A stretch of DNA of 64,000 nt from Silurus meridionalis. Taxonomy: Eukaryota; Chordata; Actinopteri; Siluriformes; Siluridae. Positions within the stretch are counted from its first letter, which is position 1, and each line of letters starts with the position of its first letter. Both the position numbers and the translations under genes were made by a program. Location: positions 6,686,212 through 6,750,211 of the forward strand of contig NC_060911.1 of assembly GCF_014805685.1 (NCBI RefSeq), in the 5' to 3' direction. Below, piece after piece: positions 1 through 11,000 of the stretch. Below the pieces are notes generated by a model. That model did not search any database. It saw only the letters and a program-made list of their open reading frames with translations, and was not told the DNA's origin.

Positions 1-190
1 CTGACCTCAACCTTAATAAACACCTTTGTGATGGATTTGAATGTTGACTGCCCCCCAGGCTTCCTCACCTCACCTTCATCAGTACCTGACTTTCAAATCT
101 CCACAAGCAAAATCTAAGGAACATCTTCCCAGAAGAGTGAAGTGCAATGGGGGTTCAATGTGCAATGAGATTCTTATGAATCTTTTAGTC
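1..190 (+). mobile_element. Tc1/mariner-type relic, 3' part
   Basis: The sequence from the window edge matches the second half of the relic at 4440-4940: a stretch like ctattaaacacctttgggatg, then cccaggc-cctcacctcacc, then a block around a 'fraction-of-fish MITE' end. In translation the first block is the LNPIEHLWDEL-like end of a Tc1 transposase, with the catalytic Glu region decayed. The 5' part lies outside the window. Confidence 0.6.
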
Positions 191-1617
191 AGAAAAGATA
201 GAAACTGCTATAATTATTGATGAAAACTCTATAAATATAATAACAATAATAACATAAATCATTATAATTAATGGTTTCAGCATCTTGCTTTACTTATAAG
301 CCACCACTTTGCATTATGAGAGGATATAACGGAGATTATAATGCATTGTCATACTGATACTCAAAGTATTCTTATATAATGACCTTTTATAAATAATTAT
401 TATGTGTAAAATACCTTATGTCACAAATGCATTTATAAGCCACTATACATACAATCCTCATAGAACATGTTATTATATATCTATACTGATTTTCGAGATA
501 CTTATGTGATTATGTATTACACAGTATATATAACTGTAACTATGCACTTAAGGCATTTTAATGCGTATATAAATGCCTGACTTATTAGACGTACTGTATT
601 ATTGTCGATCATTTGTTCTAAATATCGTCAATGTTAAACAATTCAAATCATAGCATTTGTAATAGTTATAAAACAATCAAAATGAATCGATCATTCGATA
701 ATTAGGTATTATGCATTAATAATGCTTTATAACAGCTTGATAGATCCTCATACCGAATTATATACAAATGATTTATATTTTGAAAATGATTTACATTAAA
801 ACGGAAAAGGTAGATTGTTATAAATCATGCAACCGATTTCATTTAGTTTCTAAATGAATACATTTGTAGCCAGGCCCTAGCATGTATTTAAATAAGATGT
901 GAAGCCATAGTCGTTTCCTGCTCTGCGAGGAAAGAAAGAAATATATATAAGGCAGGTTAGAGATTAAAATACCGCTGTGGACCGGGTTGCTCTGACATCC
1001 ATCACTGCTCACGATGAGACGCCGGAATTCAGAGGATGCAATCATCCAGCCTACATTACTCATCTTACTGACATTTACACAGACGCACGCGCCGGACTAT
1101 CAGAGCAGGCCCGAGTCACGAGTCAGGTTCACACGCTTTTTGACACGTATATGCATGTGCATTTTGGGATTATGATTTACATATTTATACGTAGGCAGCG
1201 TTATTGGAGAATGTCTGAGCCGCATGTCTAGGTCTAATAAATGACTCTGGAGACATGTAAACTGTTCTAGTCTTATGAAAAAGGAACAACCCGGGAGTCC
1301 ACGGACACTTATTAACCTGAATACGATTTATTTTTATTTCTTTTTTATTTTTGAAGGAAACTCAGAAATCCAAATAAACGAAATTGGATGTTCTTCTAAA
1401 CTACTTACAATGATTTACTACACTATATAACACACCAGAATGTATAAAGTGTTTCACCTGAGCCCATAATACCTACAATGTTGTCAGGCAGACATGAATG
1501 AATAATAACAGCCTCAGTGGAAGTTCTCAGTATTAGAACCGTGTCCAGTCATAAGTTTTTACCTACTTTTTGTTTTTACTAAATATCAAAGATATAAGCA
1601 ACTTTTATTCTGTACTC

Positions 1618-2253
1618 CAGTGGGTTTTTTTGGCACCACAGACCGGATTAATGTCAGACAATATTTTCACGGACCGGCCTTTAAGGTGTGGCGGATAAAT
1701 ACAACAAAATAAAATAATACGACCGGCATAAAAATGATTATTTTCTAAATCTAAAAATAAACATTCAATCCAATTCAATTCATTTTTATTTGTATAGCGC
1801 TTTTAACAATGAACATTGTCTCAAAGCAGCTTTACACAGATAATGTGGTGATTAAAAATAAATATGTTCTTTGTAAGTAAGTTTGTCCCTGATGAGCAAC
1901 TGTGGCAAGGAAAAACTCCCCGAGATGGCATAAGGAAGAAACCTTGTGATGAAACCCTGTGTTTTTTGTTTATTTTGCTATCTTAGGGGTTTTAATTTAG
2001 CGGTAATGTATTATGTGTTAGCGGCCGGAGCAGCCCCTTTAAGAAGGTAGCGGATGGAGGTAAGACATGTGACCGAGGCAAACATCATGGCATGCATTAA
2101 GAGTGAATCATAGACAGATGTGGCGGAGAGAATCCGGTAATTTTCCAAAATAAAAGATCAGATAAAATCAGATAAATCAAACAAAATAATGTAAGTTATG
2201 TATTCTTTCTGTGCGGCCCGGTACCAGTTGACCCGGGGGGGTGGGGACCACTG
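1618..2253. mobile_element. Non-autonomous hAT relic with 8-bp target duplication
   Basis: The element begins cagtgggttttttt and ends ggtggggaccactg, so its ends are imperfect inverted repeats of the CAGTGG type. It is GC-rich near both ends (gaccgg, cggcccggtacc), like the ubiquitous fish hAT repeats with ends resembling CAGGGGTCCCC. The flanks 1610-1617 (ctgtactc) and 2254-2261 (atctactc) match at 6 of 8 positions, as expected of an old hAT target duplication. No transposase is left. An L2 tail has inserted inside it. Confidence 0.7.
1772..1968 (-). repeat. L2-type LINE 3' tail nested in the hAT relic
   Basis: On the minus strand this reads as the same 3' tail found at 54880-55197: a block with the catcaggg pattern, the ctgctttgagacaatg pattern, then the end resembling agcgctatacaaataaa. 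It is a 5'-truncated retrocopy, as L2 insertions usually are. It lies wholly inside the hAT relic and is therefore younger than it. Confidence 0.75.
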
Positions 2254-3688
2254 ATCTACTCAACTATAGTTATGATTCAATATTTGTACTTTTAACTCCA
2301 CTATATTTTAATTAGCAAATTATTAATATTTGGATTTACTTTATCTAAAAGCATTCACTTTAGTTTGTCTATTGAATACTACTAGATCTTCAAAATTTGT
2401 GACATGAAACTGTAATTTAATGTGTTAACTGAAGGTATATTTTTAAAAGATAGCTTTTACTGCCTTGTCTTTTGTTTTGTTTATTCGACGAATTCGCTTG
2501 ATCTTGAAATCCTGCATGTTGAAGACGCTGATGTGTTGATTGCGGTTCAGGAGTTCAGGTGTACCATTTCATTTGTATTTATGAAACGAATCCCCTTAAA
2601 TATACAGTTTTTTGGCTTTTCGCTAACGTGTCTTGATGTTGAGGACTATTGCATCTTTGAGCCTACATTCAAAACTGTTCAAATTAGATATTTTACTCAA
2701 GTTCAAGTATGACACTCTTTACACCGCTGCTTGTTCCCCACATCACCAAAATCCCCCATTAATTATTTTGCAAAATTCTGTTTAAATATTACAAAAGGTT
2801 ACGATTTACATCTATCAAAACATCAGTTCTCACTGATTCTTTGCAACAGTCAGTCAGATCTTGTACATTTACATTTATAGCGTCTGTCAGAAGCCCTTAT
2901 CTAAAGCGTCTTACAAAAGTGCTTTGACGTCTCCATCAATTAATATATTCTGATGTTGGTTCATTAGGACACACTAAAAATACCATCAATCTAAAACTCT
3001 ATTGGGAGTAAAAATAGTTGGAGAAAAAGCGGTTTATCAGTTTATATTTATACAAATTAGAACTAATAAATAATTGTTAATACATTGATTACTTTTGACT
3101 TGTATTATTGTAGGGTTTTTTTTACCCCAAAGGACCTCAATTGCATCACGCCAGTAAAGTTAAAGCTGCAAATGTATGTTTTACGACGCCAAAAAATTGC
3201 TCAAAACAAGTTTTTAATGAAATGCAAATTTTTTTTGGTGTTATGCAAAGACAGAGAAACAAATAAAAATATTTGTTTATATAATAGCGAATACATATAG
3301 ATGTAAAAGTGATAACAGGAACTAACTTAATGTTACATTAAAGTATTATATTATAATGTGAGTTGTATAAGAGGAAACACTGGGTTGGGGACGGAAAAAA
3401 TTGCTAAACCATTCGACCATATCACCCCATCGTTGATTATTTTTCTATCACAGCATGCCCTATTGCGTTTTAATACCATACATAATGATGTTGTGCGAAT
3501 CGACAGACTTCATGTCCTAACTTTAGTCTGAAAAAAGAATCAAATATGATGGAATGGGTTTTCATCGCACTGTTCCTTTCAATGACTTGTGCATTATTAA
3601 GTGTGAATTTGTGGCTTCCATAAAGACCAATTCCCGTCGCATGCAATTAAGGTGAGACACCTCAGCGATGTATTGCATCACCGAGCAC

Positions 3689-3691
<3 letters not shown>

Positions 3692-3738
<47 letters not shown>
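3692..3738. repeat. (CA)n microsatellite
   Basis: An almost pure run of about 23 CA units, directly visible. Confidence 0.98.
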
Positions 3739-3742
<4 letters not shown>

Positions 3743-4215
3743 CACTGACAACTCGCTAAATGCTAATCATGCAGTTTTTAGTGTAGTGCAGTATAAGAAA
3801 GCAAGTAGAACAGCAATCAAGCATGAGATCGAACTCATTTATGCTTGCCTTAAGCGTCTGATACAGTTTGGAATATGTAGCGCGTAACAGTATTATTGCA
3901 CTGCTGCTCAGGGACGGCAGAGTAAAAGCACCGGTAATGAATTGGATGTAGAATATTAGAGAGCAGATAATTACTTGTTCATACTGTAACTGTGAGCAGT
4001 TTGTCATACAAGGCTGGTGGTGGACCTTGTGATGAGAGAGACAGAGAGAGAGAGAAAGAGAAAACACAAAGGGAAAACACAAATAACAGTTTTGAACAAC
4101 TATGAAGCTCATGCATGTGAGGAACAGTTAAAGATGTGTTGGTTGACAGGATTTTTAAAAACTTGTTATTACACTGTGTGCACGTGTGTGTCATTGTCAA
4201 AGTTATGCCCTCTAC

Positions 4216-4341
4216 CTGTGAGCTGGAGGAGTAGCGCCCGGGTGCGCGAGTGCCTGAGCTTTTGCTTGAGCCCATTGAGGAATCCACGCTCTTCCCGCTG
4301 TAGCAGTGGGTCCTCAAACACTTGCCGTACTCTTTACGTAC
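4216..4341 (-). CDS. adgrl3: adgrl3 exon J (juxtamembrane cytoplasmic tail)
   Basis: This 126-nt, 42-codon exon reads VRKEYGKCLRTHCYSGKS, then VDSSMGSSKSSGTRAPGRYS and SSSQ. The RTHC-SGKS and SGTR-PGRYS pattern matches the ADGRL3 tail as I remember it. ADGRL2 has a different sequence here (a RHSYCC type), so this exon decides the paralogue call. The acceptor is gtgtgtag before GTA at 4341, and the donor is gtagag from 4215. It is Ser-rich with basic residues, so a candidate phosphorylation and scaffold-binding region. The next family exon (SRIRRMW type) is not seen in 1-4215, so the gene continues beyond the window. Confidence 0.94.
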
Positions 4342-5183
4342 CTACACACGAAAAACAATACAATGTAAAGCAGGTCATAATAATATAAAAAAACCAACTT
4401 ACTAAGAATTGTCTTTCTCAGCTTAGAAGCAACAAAGCACAGTAGCATAGTTTGAGTTTGCACAAAAGTATTAGGACACCTGATGTATTTATTTTTTCTT
4501 TCAATTATTTTTCAATCATAATTTCCCAAACTGTTACAACAAACTAGAAGCCACACAGTTGCAGGTCTGCAGGTGCTTGAACTAGGAGACCCAGACCTGT
4601 TCCAGCATGACAATGCCCCTGTGCACAAAGAGAGCTTCCTGGAAAAATGCTTTACATGAGTTAAAGTGAAAAATCTTGAGTGGCCTACTATAGAGCTCAA
4701 CCCTATTAAACACCTTTGGGATGAATTGGAACATTGATTGCACCCCAGGCCCCCTCACCTCACCTACACCAGTTCCTGACTTTAACACCCTTGTGGCTGA
4801 ATGAATCTCCACAAATCTACACAAGTACACTCCAAAATCTAGTGGAACATCTAAATGTGAAGGTTTAAATGGAATGGGATGTTCAAAAAGCACATACAAA
4901 TCTAATAGTCAGGTGTCCACAAACTTTTGTTCATATAGACTATGACCAGACTAGACCATAGTCCATGGAGTTTGAGTGGAGTTGAATCCAGACATCTCAC
5001 AGAGAATTCTTAAACAAATGGAAAAAAATCTTCTCCATAATTCAGATAAGGTAATGGGAACCATCAGGTCAAAAGATCTGCACCTTAACCCACTACTAAC
5101 CCAATTTTGAAGTTGGATTTAAGTCAGATTTTAATAATCTGGATAGTGTCTTCTACAGTGCAAACTAACAAACAGCGCGTTAC
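4342..5183. other. Intron between exons I and J
   Basis: This 842-bp intron is more than half occupied by a Tc1/mariner-type relic. The remainder (about 4945-5183) shows no signal other than the donor of exon I. Confidence 0.85.
4466..4940 (+). mobile_element. Tc1/mariner-superfamily MITE with transposase remnant
   Basis: The left end reads aaaagtattaggacacctga and the right end caggtgtccacaaacttttg: inverted ends of about 20 bp that recur throughout the window. In between, the plus strand translates in pieces to HDNAPVHKESFLEKC and EWPTIELNPIKHLWDELE, the second Asp and the Glu region of a DDE transposase of the IS630-Tc1 group. Only this C-terminal third remains, and it carries stops. At least nine relatives lie elsewhere in the window. 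Confidence 0.8.
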
Positions 5184-5352
5184 CTTTTTCTGCAGCACGC
5201 AGTGGAAGATGAAGATGAACATGCCCTGGAGCGAGTTGAAGATGGTAAAGAGGTAGGCCATGATGACCGTGTTCTCGTTGACATACATGAGTCCAAATGC
5301 CCAGGTCAGACCCAGCAAACAGAGCAAAGCTATTGCACCGATCACCCATGAT
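5184..5352 (-). CDS. adgrl3: adgrl3 exon I (TM6 and TM7)
   Basis: This 169-nt exon encodes [20 protein letters not shown] (TM6, with the conserved LGLTW motif of adhesion GPCRs), the short extracellular loop [12 protein letters not shown]7 [19 protein letters not shown], and the start of the tail CVLQKK. The acceptor is gtttcag before A at 5352. A short TG repeat (coding strand) lies just upstream of it. The donor is gtaacg from 5183, a weaker but acceptable match. The frame is open and phase 0 at the end. Confidence 0.97.
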
Positions 5353-5937
5353 CTGAAACACACACACACAAGATACATAACGGCATACTGTAGTTTAACC
5401 GTATGACCATTTACACCTGGGCAAAGTATACACAGTCTTTTCTTTCTTCTCATCCTTAACAAGATCATTATAAAAGCCTTATTTTTTTCTAAACGCATTA
5501 CTGTGTAGACAATATAAGGCACAGCATGCAGTACTGGTTTAAAAGCAGAATGAGGGAAGATCATTGCCTTTAAAAAAAAAAAAAGTCTTCTAACACACTG
5601 GTTACCACTCAGTCAGACGTGCACGAGTTACTGCAGAACTCCAGCAAGCTTAGTGACTCTACTTAAATATGTGAGTCAGCCTTTTACCAAATCAAGATTA
5701 TTAAGTCCAAATACCATCATGGCTGACGCTGCCCCCCAGCAGCGACCATCTGGGCCATGCAACCCTGACTGACTCTATTCAGTGCAAGTCATCAAAGTAA
5801 GGCAGTGACCATAAATGTACTGAATTGTATTATGCCATAAGGTGCAATTATGCAAGGTACCCCAACATATATTGTATTAAGTATGTTTAGTGTATATATC
5901 AATAAATATTTGTTTAACATTTTTACAATGTAGGTAG

Positions 5938-6002
5938 ATAATTTCTTCTTGGGCGTTTTAAAAGTAGCTTGCAAACCGGGAAAAGTGTGAGCACCCCTGA
6001 TC
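5938..6002 (-). mobile_element. Possible hAT terminal fragment
   Basis: On the minus strand this reads caggggtgctcacacttttc, then an accgg-type block and a cttttaaaacgccc block. This resembles the terminus of a common fish hAT family. I could not find the other end, so it may be a solo fragment. Confidence 0.35.
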
Positions 6003-6388
6003 TAAACAATTTCTTAATGAGTATACAAGTGTGCGCACATCACCGACTTCTTTGGTCGGTCATTCTTTTTTTTTTTTTTTGGCAGAAATGTCAAGGCGTA
6101 CAAAACAGAACCCAGATCGACGGAAAACAGTAATGTGGATACATTTTTAATCCCATTCCTCCGAAGAAACACAGTTTTGGGTGACTTTATAACAGAGAAA
6201 GGCTGACTGCTAGCAATAAAAATGTCGTGAAGACTAGCATCGCGTACACTTGCGCCACAGACACGTCGTCCTGTTACTGTGGCAACAGCCACCTTTATGT
6301 TAAGATGTGGAGAAACAGCGACTGGTAGGAGTTGAATGAAAGAGAAAATGAATGGAAGTAAAAGAGGTAAAATAACAAATAATGAAAA

Positions 6389-6420
6389 AGACAGAGAGAG
6401 GAGAGAGAGAAAGAGAGATA

Positions 6421-6454
<34 letters not shown>
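6389..6454. repeat. (GA)n-rich microsatellite
   Basis: GA-rich run with interruptions (gagagt, aaagagag), becoming pure from 6427. Confidence 0.95.
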
Positions 6455-6558
6455 TCGAAATCAAAGCCATAGGTCGATGCTGGGCAGCACTGATTGAACA
6501 CCTGTTCACTGTGAGAAAGCATTTCAGTAGCAGAGATGCATAGCTCCCAGCATCTCTC

Positions 6559-6563
<5 letters not shown>

Positions 6564-6641
<78 letters not shown>
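6564..6641. repeat. (CA)n microsatellite
   Basis: About 39 uninterrupted CA units, one of the longest in the window. It lies next to the (GA)n run 110 bp away. Confidence 0.98.
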
Positions 6642-6642
<1 letters not shown>

Positions 6643-7159
6643 CAAAAGGCCAATTACAGGATTCATACAGCTTTTATAAACGTAAAATAAAAAAATCTAC
6701 TTTTTTTCAGCACATAATCAGACTCCTAACACACAGAAGCTTCACAGGGGATTGGGGATAAATTGAATGTATTCTACTTTAAACACATTTGTGTTTGTGT
6801 GTCTGTATGTGTGTGTGTGTCAGTGTAAGAGAGAGATAGTGATAAATAAAAGAGACTTATTATAAATGAATTGTGATCCCTGTTTGACAGAGTCAATACG
6901 GTTTTACAGAAAGTTTGCTACATATATTATATAAGGAGCAAACACTTAGCGGACGTGCTGTTATAGAAAAATAATCAACAGCTCACTGATGCAATGTGGC
7001 TCAAAGAAACCTTGAGTTCACTGGAGTTTATCATATCATAGGGAAAATGAGTTTCCTTTTGGCTGCTATGAACAACAGACACTGGAGTCTTCCAAACTTT
7101 CAAATATCTCCTACTGAAAACTACTGTTTTTGTGCTTCTTTCTCAAACTGCCTCAAAGT

Positions 7160-7345
7160 AAGAGGCCCACAATTGTATAGGATGTTTTTGGATGTGGTGG
7201 AATTCATTTTTTATTTCATCTGAACTAGGAGACCCAAACCTTTTCCAGCATGACAATGCATTTGTGCACAACAAAAACTTTTTCATGGGTTGGTGTGCAA
7301 AATCTCAGTGGCCTACTATAAAGTTTGGACCTCAGCTGACTTCAT
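7160..7345 (+). mobile_element. Tc1/mariner-type relic fragment
   Basis: It contains gaactaggagacccaaacct followed by a block translating to FQHDNAFVHNKNFF, then cagtggcctactataaagtt. It is a worn copy of the element at 4466-4940, retaining only the middle of the transposase region. Confidence 0.7.
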
Positions 7346-9249
7346 CCCAAGTTTCTCCACCCTACATCATATGTGTGTATGTTGTTACTGTAGAAACAAT
7401 ACCATACTATAGGAAGTGTGTTTACACAAGGTGGTATCTAAAGGTTTTGAGAATAATGGTGCTATTTTGTCCACTTGCTTGACCACGTCCGATTTCATTA
7501 TGGACAGCGATTTAGAACAAAGAGCAACGTGATATTCTGCGTTAAACTGAAATCTTCCACAGGGACATTTGACATGACATACGTTTGACACATGCCTATA
7601 TGCGATTAGTCGTCCGAGGTGATTTGAGCGAGACTTGCTCTTCGGGACTGGAAGAACATTATCGGAAGACGATGAGAGATCATCCTTCGACAAGCTCAAA
7701 CCACGAAAATGTCAAACCGTTCGGTAACATGTGCATGATGATCGTCGGAGAACAATCCACATGAACTCACTTCCGAACCCAACGAACTCGCCAACTCCTA
7801 AAGATGGAGCTCGAAGTTCACCGTTTTGACACCATTGTGAAGATCCAGAGCGAATTGCAGGAGGTGCTTGACACATCTCAAAAAAAAAAAAGAAGACTTC
7901 AGGACATACTTAAGTCCCCTGTCAGGAACACTGGGAGCTGTATTGTCCTGCAAAGGGACTATTTTGAAGGTGTAAATAAAGTATGTTCTTGTAAACATCA
8001 CTTCATATAAACATTTTTAACTCGAAGTTAGAAGTAAAATGGAGGAAGGATCACAGAGGTTATATAATATTTTTTTTTGTTAGGCGTTTCACAGGAATGA
8101 AGGTGAGTGAACAGCCTGGTTTTAAGATGTTGGGGGTTTAGCTTTATAGTGACCTTCTAATCTGCTCTTGGTATATAATATTATCTTCCCATTATTGTTA
8201 CTTCCAAGATTATACATTTCCATGGATCATCTAGACTGATTCAAATAAGAGAAGAGTCATGTTGTGTTCAAAGCGTGCAATTTGATATAAGACTGTACCT
8301 TCTAATCAAGCAGCTCCTTTGCATTAAGGACTTAAAAAATAATTTGATCTCTCTGAGCTGTTGAGGTGTGGATGTTTGGTTGAACAAATCCTAGATCTGT
8401 GAAATTGGGAACTTTAATGTTTTGAATGTTTTCCCATTCTATTTCTTTTTCTCTACACTGAGTACACTATACAAGAGTTTATCTTGTACATGGAACATTC
8501 TATCGCCCCCTACTGGCGTGGAGGAAGACTTAAAGTCTGTAACTGCATTTTTTTGGGACTAATCACAATCGAGAAAACAGCATGCGATATCATTGCCTCT
8601 ATAAAAGGAACCCTAACGTAATAACCATCCAATCGAAATCATCAAAATGGGGAAAAAAAAAAAAAAAAGGGTTTCAAAGTATCTTTGTCCTGAACTTCAT
8701 TTAATTCTTCATAAATCAGAGATATTAATAGGCCGTAACAAGGTGAGTGGGAAAGTCGGGGTGGGGTGATGATGTAGGGGAGATGATTGCTTTAGCTGTG
8801 GCGTCTCTTTCTGCGGAAGTTATGAAAGCGCGTGAGGGAGGCGGCAAATAAGCGCTCGGGTTGATTGACAAGCCTCCATAATGCACTCGGAATGAGACGA
8901 GAGCCTGGCGACAGGAAGCCTGGTGTTATTTTTATCTTTTATCTAGATTTTTATCTAGAGCAGATTATGCTTACTTCATTTTCCCTGATCAAAAATGAGT
9001 AGAGCAGAAGACAAAAGTAACAAAGACAAAGAAAGAAGGACGAGAAGGTGCTTGAGAACTGAAAAAAAAAAAAAAAAGACTAGGCAGATAATTAGGCAGT
9101 GCATCGTGGGCAGTGAAGAAAACAAGTGGGAGTAAATAAGTGGTATGTATTTAAAATATTGGGGTAAAATTATAATTCACTCGTTTTCCAGGCATAAACT
9201 CAAACACAAGAAGAAAGCTCTGGCTCTCAGTGTTAGCGTAGGCCTGTTT

Positions 9250-10010
9250 GTAGAGCGTAAGACAGATGGGTTACAGCTTACATATATAACGTCCACCAGT
9301 ATGTGAGACAAGTGTGTACGCAGCATGAGACAGTCATGTAACAAAGGCATTATTATAGAAGGAGACAATTGAGCTCCTTTTCAGTCACATAATTGCGAAT
9401 GAAAGCAGGACAGATGTATCCCTAGACTCCATTTGAGAATAAGACAGATGTTTAAACAGCTCTCTCTGTGTTACACATTCATGAGGCATGGCATACGGCA
9501 TTTACGGCTACACAGAGATTGTTATTAATACAAAGGTATTATCAGGGAGTGAGACAGGTGAAGGATTCTTACTTACACAGATGCAACGCCAGACAGATGT
9601 GTTCTATATCCCTGGGCTCTGCTTGAGAGACAGATGTTTTAACTCAATCTTTGTTACCTATGCACTCATAGATGATGAGACTGGGACATTGTAGCTTTTA
9701 CCGCTATGCAGGGATTGATGTAGTTGGAAAGGTATGATTAGAGTGTGAGACAGGTGAGCCTATTCTCAATTAAAAAGCAAACCGGATGTGTTCTGTATCT
9801 GTGGGCTTCAGCAGTAAACGAGATTGTATTATAATAGTGTGAGGAAGGTGGGTTACAGTTTATTCTCTTGTACATAGACAACCGGTGTTTTTAGATGGTA
9901 AATCAGACAGGTGGGTTATCGTTTTATGGGGTAATGAAGTTTTGATATAATGTGAGACAGGTATGTTATAGCACATGATAAATAAATTGAGACTGGTGTA
10001 TGAGAGCATA
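9250..10010. repeat. Degenerate minisatellite with GTGAGACAGGTG core
   Basis: About thirteen copies of a core like GTGAGACAGGTGNGTTACAGC appear in the same orientation, at about 9258, 9302, 9324, 9438, 9549, 9588, 9627, 9674, 9746, 9838, 9903, 9951 and 9988. Recurrent companions include 'gttatagc', 'ttctctat-ccctgggct' and 'tatgcagggattg'. Spacing varies (about 20 to 115 bp), so this is an old, diverged array rather than a fresh satellite. No protein is encoded. Confidence 0.6.
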
Positions 10011-10399
10011 TACTGGGAGGGTAGTAGTATGTTATATTCTCGTTCTGTCCTCTCTGTGTGTCCGAAATGTGAGACCAGAGTGAGACAATTGTATCTGTGT
10101 ATCTGTTGAAAGGGTTACTCCAACACTCCCGAACAAGAAATATAAAAAAAAAAGTGAGGGAGGCCTAATGCCATTGCTGGCGGCAATGAGCCCCCCCCAA
10201 CACACACACATGCAGACACGTTCTAATGTTGGTGTTTAATAGCTTGAGCAGGTGCTGAGCCAAATAAATGATTTATGGAATTAGTGAGGAGGTCATTAAC
10301 CATCATTTTGCTGGGTCTGTCTTAATGACCTGCAGGGAAGGATACTTCATCAGCCTGACTATTCCCTGAATCGCCACTCTCCAAAGCACTAATGCATGC

Positions 10400-10401
<2 letters not shown>

Positions 10402-10453
<52 letters not shown>
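10402..10453. repeat. (GA)n microsatellite
   Basis: About 26 GA units with one AAAG interruption. Confidence 0.97.
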
Positions 10454-10455
<2 letters not shown>

Positions 10456-10536
10456 TAGTATTGACCCTTGGTCTTTGGTGCAAATGTGAGTGTTTATAAA
10501 TGTATTTATATTACAATTCTGCTTAACTTTAAAATC

Positions 10537-11000
10537 TGGTTGGTCAGAAGGTGTTGATTTATTTTCTATAACAACGGCACTGATAGTAGTTCGGTATTCG
10601 CACAATTGCATTGATGTTAATGTTTTTGTACAAAAGTAAACAGTTTCTATAGTAACAACCAATTTACATAATCATCTATGATCATGGTGGTCTAGTGGTT
10701 AGGATGCGGCGCTCTCACCGCTGCGGCCCGGGTTTGATCCCCGGTCAGGGAACCAACCCCACCCATTAGGGTTGCACAAGCCTCAGTGCCGGTCCCAAGC
10801 CCGGATAAATGGGGAGGGTTGCGTTAGGAAGGGCATCCAGCGTAAAAACATGTGCCAAATCAAACATGCAGATGATCCGCATAGTAAAATGCATAGTAAA
10901 ATGTGCTGTTTAATAAAAGCATTAATATGATGAAGCTTTTATGGAAGGAGTCTCCAGTGCCAGTGCTTTGTAACGCTCCACCACAGGAAAAACAACTGGC
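10537..11000. repeat. Dispersed repeat interrupted by a SINE
   Basis: The left half (ggttggtcagaaggtgttga through tctatagtaacaacc) and the right half (ttatggaaggagtctccagt through agtgctttgtaacg) match a repeat seen again at about 20080-20290 and, at its left end, about 30730-30760. The SINE at 10682-10902 sits between the halves. The superfamily is not recognised; it has no visible coding sequence. Confidence 0.55.
10682..10902 (+). mobile_element. tRNA-Glu-derived SINE
   Basis: Bases 10685-10752 resemble tRNA-Glu(CTC): tggtggtctagtggttagga is the D arm with the A box, the anticodon stem-loop cggcg-ctctcac-cgctg is intact, and the T arm has ggtttgatcc where the B box should be ggttcga-tcc. 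The 5' acceptor strand (atcatgg) no longer pairs fully with tcaggga. The tRNA part is followed by a body with gccggtcccaagcccggata and ggaagggcatccagcgtaaa, a known teleost SINE-like tail, and an atagtaaaat duplication at the end. It is a retroposon, not a tRNA gene. Confidence 0.8.

Larger units (their letters stand above)
1..4215. other. Intron after exon J; repeats only
   Basis: No coding exon is seen here on either strand. The stretch holds a Tc1-type relic at the left edge, a hAT relic at 1618-2253 with an L2 tail nested inside, a short copy of a common fish repeat at about 2868-2925 (compare 40660), and a (CA)n run at 3692-3738. The rest is AT-rich sequence without a recognisable signal. 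Since later latrophilin tail exons are missing, this is most simply the next intron of the gene. Confidence 0.7.

Noticed and set aside
2422..2712. 96-codon plus-strand frame
   Set aside because: No recognisable domain, AT-rich composition and no splice or promoter context. It is consistent with chance in an intron.
6295..6666. Two overlapping frames with CVCVCV and SLSLSL runs
   Set aside because: They are translations of the neighbouring (CA)n and (GA)n microsatellites.
10682..10752. tRNA-Glu(CTC) gene
   Set aside because: The acceptor stem has two or more mismatches, the B box lost its conserved C, and the sequence continues into a SINE body. It is a SINE head, not a tRNA gene.
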